Source: Fluctibacter corallii (lineage in GTDB: Bacteria > Pseudomonadota > Gammaproteobacteria > Enterobacterales > Alteromonadaceae). From it: a stretch of DNA of 64,000 nt. Below, one piece after another: positions 59,355 to 64,000 of this stretch. The notes under the pieces are model-generated. The model ran no database searches and was not told the origin of the DNA. It worked only from the letters and a program-made list of their open reading frames with translations. The translations under genes were made by a program, and so were the position numbers. Where the stretch lies: NCBI RefSeq assembly GCF_025751585.1, contig NZ_JAOWKX010000006.1:216527-280526 (forward strand). Direction: 5' to 3'. Position 1 is the first letter of the stretch. Each line of letters starts with the position of its first letter.

Positions 59355-62300
59355 TTAAAAATCTGAAGGAGCAGGTGGAACGCTTAATGGTTGTTTAGGG
59401 TTTTGTTCAAGCTCTTTTAATAGCTCTTCAACCGCACGTTCTATAGAAGGATCTTGCCCCTTATAAATCAATTCAGGGCGATCAATAACCTCAATGTCTG
59501 GCACCACGCCTTCATTTTCAATTATCCACTTTCCTTCATTATCTAAAATGCGGAATGTCGCAGCAATCACCTGACCACCGTCAACTAAACGCGGATTCCC
59601 TGAAATACCAATCAGTCCGCCCCAAGTGCGTGTTCCTATCAGCTTTCCTAAGCCCGCTTGACGGAAATAATAAGGCAATGCATCACCACCTGAACTTGAG
59701 TAGCCATTGATCAACATCGCTTTAGGGCCATCGTGGGCCAACTGGGGCGTTTTCGTAGGTTCAACGCCGCGACGCTTCCAGTAATTCAATGGCTTGCGCG
59801 CTAGCCATGTAATTATATGCTCAGGAATAAAGCCACCACCGTTATATCTGTCATCAATGATCATCGCATCTTTAGTCGTCTGCGGCATAAAGGTTTTAAA
59901 GAGTTCACGATTACCGGCGGTGTGCGTGTTGGGCAAATGCACATAACCAATTCGCCCATTAGACAATTTATCAACGTACGCTTTGCGCGATTGCACCCAT
60001 TCTAAATATCGTAGTCCGGTTTCGCTGGCGACAGGTTTTACTGTAATGGTCCAGGTGTTTTCTTGATTTGGCGAATCACTTAGTTGTAACTCGATGCTTT
60101 CTCCCTGAGTATTTTCTAACAACTCATAGAAATTACTCACTCCATTGGTTAATTGACCTTGTACAGCAATGATGTAATCGCCTTTGGTCGCTTTTACACC
60201 TGGCTCATCAAGAGGAGAACGAAAATCTTCATGCCAATTTTCGCCTTCAAAGATATCATCAATTTGAGCAAAACCAGAGGCATGCCGAGAAATTTTTGCC
60301 CCTAGCAGGCCATGCTTTTTGCGCTCTACTTTCGGCTCATCTCCCGATTGAACATAAATATGTCCAGCGTTTAATTCACCCGCAATCTCACTAAGCACAT
60401 AATCTAAATCTGCACGATGTGCTACGGCTGTCGCCAATGGCTGGTACTTATCGTAAATGGCCTGCCAGTCTTGCCCATGGTGGTTTTCATCATAAAACCA
60501 ATCCCGCAAAGTGCGCCAGCCTTCTTTATACATTTGCTGCCATTCAACCTTGGGGTCAACTTTGAGCACCATCTGGTCTAATGTTAACTGTGACTTCTTC
60601 AAGTCTTGATCCGCCTTAGGTTCAACAATACTGTAATTGTTACCCGATTTAACCAATATGTACTCGCCATTGGCAGACACGGTATATGCGCTCACTCCCT
60701 CCGCTACGGTTTCAACTTTACCGTCACGTCCAACGCCAATTAACTTTAACGCATTATCAGATAAAGCAAGCACAGCACCTTTTGTTGCACTGAGGGAGCT
60801 GTAGTCTCCGGCTTTGGCATTTAAAACCTCTACACGTTGCATAAAGTGTTTAGGATCTAACAATGTAGAAATTGAAGACGATTCACTTTCATCTTCTTTA
60901 TCTTTGCTGGTTTCTTCGGCCTTTATTTCCACCTCATCGCTTTTAAAGCGATTTACAGCCACTACATCATCGTTAACGGCAACTGCGTAGATGCGTGTTG
61001 CATCTGTGTACAAATAATCAAACTCGTAACTTGAAAACGTTAGGTTGAAATCGCGTTGCGAAGTAAAATACAAATACTGGCCATCAGGTGAAAACGTGGG
61101 GTTTTGCTCTGACGTCATTTCATTGGTTAAACGGGTGGCTTTTTTACTATCAAGGTTGTAGTGCCACAATGAACCATAACGGTTTTCATTGTTTTTTAAA
61201 TAAACGATGTCTTTACTATTTGGCGACCAAATGTATGTTGTCAGATTGCTCTCGTTAAATTTGGCAACATCAATCTGCGTCAAATCACCATCGTCAACAT
61301 CAAGTACCCACAGGGTATGGTTTTTATCAGCAAATAAAAGCTTTTTACTGTCTGGTGACCAGACGGGAGTGAAGCGCCAAATCGTACCGTTGTCTGTCAG
61401 CTGCTTAGCCTGATTCTTATTTGCACGATCCTTAATATAAATTTCATACTCGCCCGTTGCATCACTCATATAGGCGACGTAACGACCGTTTGGAGACCAA
61501 CTCGCGTCAATCTCTCTACTCGCAGGTGTATGAGATAAATTGCGCGTGACACCATCATTTTTAGGAACTGAAAACACCTCTCCGCGAGCCGTAAACAACG
61601 CCCTTTTGCCACTATTATCAATACTCATGGAATCGATAAACTTACTCACATTCATACTGTAAGACTCGGCGTATTTTCGCACTCCAGGAATATTGATTGC
61701 GAGTTTTTTCGCTTCGTTAGTATTTGGATCAAAACGATACAAGTAGCCGCCATTTTCATACACGATTGCTTCTGGTCCAGCCGAAGGCCAGAGCACATCA
61801 TACTCATCGTGATGGGTCAGTTTGGTCGGCGCTTTATCTTGTTGGTATTGATATAGGTTGAGCGTAAACTCTCGGTCAGAAACAAAGTAAATATTGCCAT
61901 TTACCACTGTAGGCTGATGATCCGTCGCTCGGTGATGAGTAAGCTGCTTTGACGTGTGGTTAACTAAATCATATGTCCAGACATCTTGCGCTCGCCCGCC
62001 TCTGCTGCGCTTCCACGTTCTAAACTCTCGATCAATAGGCGTATAGATAAATGTATTACCATCGGCTGATAGCATCCCGCCTCCGGATTCTGGAACAGGT
62101 AACGCCTCTTCCATTCCACCATTTATCGACACTTTGTAAGGCCGTCCCATTCGTTCACCCCATGGTAAACGATTCGCGCGAAAAACAACGTGTTCACCGT
62201 CAGGTGTCCAGTCAAGTATGCGGTAGTCAAAGCCGCCACGAGGAGGCATAGGGCCGACATCATTGTAATAGGTTAGCTGTTTTAGATCAGAACCATCCGC

Positions 62301-62585
62301 ATTCATCACATACACTTGACGGCTACCATTGTACTCAGCCGAAAAGGCAATTTTACTGCCGTCTGGGGAAAACTTCGGAAAAGTTTCAAATCCAATATGA
62401 TCGGTGAGTCGCTGACTGTCACCCGTTTTATGGTTAGCAATGTAAATATCACCAGCATAAACGAATGTAACGTTATCTTTATGGATATCAGCAAATCGCA
62501 GTAATCGGGTATCCTGCGTTTGATATGCATACGAGGAGACACTCGTAGCAACTAACAAGGGGGCTAAAGTTCGTAATAGCTTCAT
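59355..62585 (-). CDS. tricorn-like S41 family protease
   Basis: A 1076-residue exported protein: signal peptide ending near SVSSYA, a six- or seven-bladed WD40-like/TolB-type propeller (repeats such as FSPDGSKIAFSAEYNG, WSPNGRYVAYMSDATGEY), a second propeller region, a PDZ domain (about 760-850) and a C-terminal S41 protease domain. The likely nucleophile is in NGYSSSGGDALPYYF. This is the tricorn layout; bacterial homologues act in the periplasm on peptides. Acidic linker (KAEETSKDKEDESESSS) separates the halves. Confidence 0.92.
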   Translation of the reverse strand: MKLLRTLAPLLVATSVSSYAYQTQDTRLLRFADIHKDNVTFVYAGDIYIANHKTGDSQRLTDHIGFETFPKFSPDGSKIAFSAEYNGSRQVYVMNADGSDLKQLTYYNDVGPMPPRGGFDYRILDWTPDGEHVVFRANRLPWGERMGRPYKVSINGGMEEALPVPESGGGMLSADGNTFIYTPIDREFRTWKRSRGGRAQDVWTYDLVNHTSKQLTHHRATDHQPTVVNGNIYFVSDREFTLNLYQYQQDKAPTKLTHHDEYDVLWPSAGPEAIVYENGGYLYRFDPNTNEAKKLAINIPGVRKYAESYSMNVSKFIDSMSIDNSGKRALFTARGEVFSVPKNDGVTRNLSHTPASREIDASWSPNGRYVAYMSDATGEYEIYIKDRANKNQAKQLTDNGTIWRFTPVWSPDSKKLLFADKNHTLWVLDVDDGDLTQIDVAKFNESNLTTYIWSPNSKDIVYLKNNENRYGSLWHYNLDSKKATRLTNEMTSEQNPTFSPDGQYLYFTSQRDFNLTFSSYEFDYLYTDATRIYAVAVNDDVVAVNRFKSDEVEIKAEETSKDKEDESESSSISTLLDPKHFMQRVEVLNAKAGDYSSLSATKGAVLALSDNALKLIGVGRDGKVETVAEGVSAYTVSANGEYILVKSGNNYSIVEPKADQDLKKSQLTLDQMVLKVDPKVEWQQMYKEGWRTLRDWFYDENHHGQDWQAIYDKYQPLATAVAHRADLDYVLSEIAGELNAGHIYVQSGDEPKVERKKHGLLGAKISRHASGFAQIDDIFEGENWHEDFRSPLDEPGVKATKGDYIIAVQGQLTNGVSNFYELLENTQGESIELQLSDSPNQENTWTITVKPVASETGLRYLEWVQSRKAYVDKLSNGRIGYVHLPNTHTAGNRELFKTFMPQTTKDAMIIDDRYNGGGFIPEHIITWLARKPLNYWKRRGVEPTKTPQLAHDGPKAMLINGYSSSGGDALPYYFRQAGLGKLIGTRTWGGLIGISGNPRLVDGGQVIAATFRILDNEGKWIIENEGVVPDIEVIDRPELIYKGQDPSIERAVEELLKELEQNPKQPLSVPPAPSDF

Positions 62586-62818
62586 GAGATCGTTTTCGTG
62601 TTATTGTGATAATGTAACATTACCACATTTATTTAATGTGTATAAACTATCTCACTGATATTCCGCCAATTAAATAAATATTAATGGCGCTTGCCCTATT
62701 ATCAAGGCATTTCACCTAAAACACGAAGCGATATGAAGAAACGGATAGTGCGTACTTAGCACTCAAACTAGGTACGCTATGTTTAGCCCATAAGAAACGT
62801 TTCAGCGTCTATGCTTAC

Positions 62819-63775
62819 TTAGTCAACGATATTTAACGTATGTTGACGCTGTCGATTGATATTTAGCGACAATACGTCTGGGCGGGAATAATGCCCCGCA
62901 GGGTCGAAGTTATGACGCTCTTCAAGCACTAACGCAAAATCAATTTCAGCGACAAAAATACCTTCGTTACCCACTTGTGGAGAAATGATCCACTCTCCTG
63001 TTGGGCTGGCGAGGCAGGAGCCGCCATTTGAAAAATGCGCTGGTGCATCAGACATAATTTCGTCAAATAACGGCGTATTAGAAGGAATATCTGAAGGACG
63101 TAAAATCGCACTAGCAGCCATGGAATAGCACCGACCTTCCTTCGCAATAAACGGGGCGGTGTCTCTTGTGTTATGCTCACCACCAGGCCAAATACCCACG
63201 TGAAGGTTTTCACCTTGCCCATACAAGGCTGCACGAGCCAATGGAAGCCAGTTTTCCCAACAGTTCAGCGCCCCAACCGTAAACGGGCCGACTTTATGCG
63301 TACGCAAGCCATTTCCATCTCCCACAGACCAGGTTAATCGCTCCTCATAAGTAGGCATTAACTTTCTATGTATATGCTTGATTTCACCGTCATCGCCAAT
63401 TAACACCATACTGCAATAGATGCTATGGCCGCCGCGATCATCAGGGCGTTCAGCGCATCCAATGACAATCGCGATTTTGCGTGCTTTGGCTAACTCACAT
63501 AACGGCGTTAAATCGCCCCGCTCAACGTTGACCGCTTGCTCCAAGTAATGCCTTTGCATGCGTTTTTGCGCAGGATGATTAAACTGTGCGCCCCCCGTTC
63601 TTTCCAACCAAATGGGATATCCGGGTAGTAAAGTTTCACCAAATGCGATAAATCCTGCGCCACGATCAGCCGCTTCGGAGACCGCTTGCATGACTTTTTC
63701 CAGTGTTTTGACTCGGTTTAACCATAATGGGGCAACCTGACCAATGGCCACAGTGAGTGTTGAAGCGTGCGACAT
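62819..63775 (-). CDS. nitrilase-family carbon-nitrogen hydrolase
   Basis: A 318-residue cytoplasmic enzyme with the full nitrilase triad: Glu47 (FGETLLPGYP), Lys138 (HRKLMPTYEE) and Cys172 (GALNCWENWLP). The CWEN context is that of true nitrilases (branch 1), which hydrolyse nitriles to acids and ammonia. AAGGAG precedes the ATG. The last 225 bases of the window, upstream of it, hold no gene I can support. Confidence 0.9.
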   Translation of the reverse strand: MSHASTLTVAIGQVAPLWLNRVKTLEKVMQAVSEAADRGAGFIAFGETLLPGYPIWLERTGGAQFNHPAQKRMQRHYLEQAVNVERGDLTPLCELAKARKIAIVIGCAERPDDRGGHSIYCSMVLIGDDGEIKHIHRKLMPTYEERLTWSVGDGNGLRTHKVGPFTVGALNCWENWLPLARAALYGQGENLHVGIWPGGEHNTRDTAPFIAKEGRCYSMAASAILRPSDIPSNTPLFDEIMSDAPAHFSNGGSCLASPTGEWIISPQVGNEGIFVAEIDFALVLEERHNFDPAGHYSRPDVLSLNINRQRQHTLNIVD

Positions 63776-64000
63776 TTGCTTTTCTCCTTATACACATCCA
63801 AAACGCATCTACCTGTATACGTTAACTCAAAAGAAAAACAAAACCTGCCAAAAAACAAACAAAAATTGCCAAAGCGAAAGATTATCGAAACAAAACACGG
63901 CGCAACGCGCCAGCATAAGTTTGAGATAAACTTTCGCAATACGGCCTCAAAACAGCCCAATTAGGTCAATATGACATCAATTCTCAAATCGAACCTGAGG

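Overview
The window looks like chromosomal DNA of a marine gammaproteobacterium of the order Alteromonadales, probably family Alteromonadaceae. This is inferred from the gene families and their order: ffh next to ypjD/yfjD, rpsP-rimM-trmD-rplS, fadI-fadJ with sixA and an M16 protease nearby, an rnf operon followed by nth, a tricorn-like S41 protease, and a large propeller-PAS-GGDEF-EAL sensor. No database search was possible. Nearly all genes are intact and tightly packed, and many convergent pairs share a clear intrinsic terminator.

Layout. Positions 1-936 are the end of an integron gene cassette: an ORF open to the left edge whose stop codon lies inside an attC site. From about 1.0 to 10 kb are a DnaJ-related gene, an AbgT transporter, a BMT5-like methyltransferase coupled to a hexapeptide acetyltransferase, an OmpA-type lipoprotein, the rpsP-rimM-trmD-rplS operon and a porin with a small periplasmic binding-like protein. 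From 10 to 14.8 kb are ffh, ypjD, yfjD, a small helical protein and sixA. From 15 to 27 kb are an M16 peptidase, a 1497-residue c-di-GMP sensor, a likely sigma-54-driven 48-aa ORF, and the fadI-fadJ beta-oxidation operon behind a FadR-like operator. From 27.2 to 32.6 kb is a sulfate-assimilation operon, cysD-cysC-cysQ-cysN-SLC13 permease.

From 32.7 to 48 kb are a NatAB-type ABC exporter, Yip1 and DUF3025 proteins, an M28 peptidase lipoprotein, asnB, a solute-binding protein with an NTF2-like partner, divergent queE/queC, a LysR regulator, and a MATE-uvrB pair. A 1.05-kb AT-rich gene-free stretch follows. It carries two inverted DnaA-box-like sequences and a cluster of GATC sites, and it ends in two identical tRNA-Asn genes. 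From 49.3 to 56 kb is the complete rnfABCDGE operon plus nth. Downstream, a decayed second copy of the nth 3' end lies beyond an esterase gene, suggesting an old insertion or duplication at nth. The right end holds NhaD-like, tricorn-like and nitrilase genes.

The features most worth follow-up are the integron terminus and its HEPN-like cassette protein, the bacterial BMT5-like protein with a U1-type zinc finger, the sigma-54/small-ORF unit, the DnaA-box spacer, and the nth remnant. No CRISPR array, insertion sequence, prophage or rRNA gene was seen.
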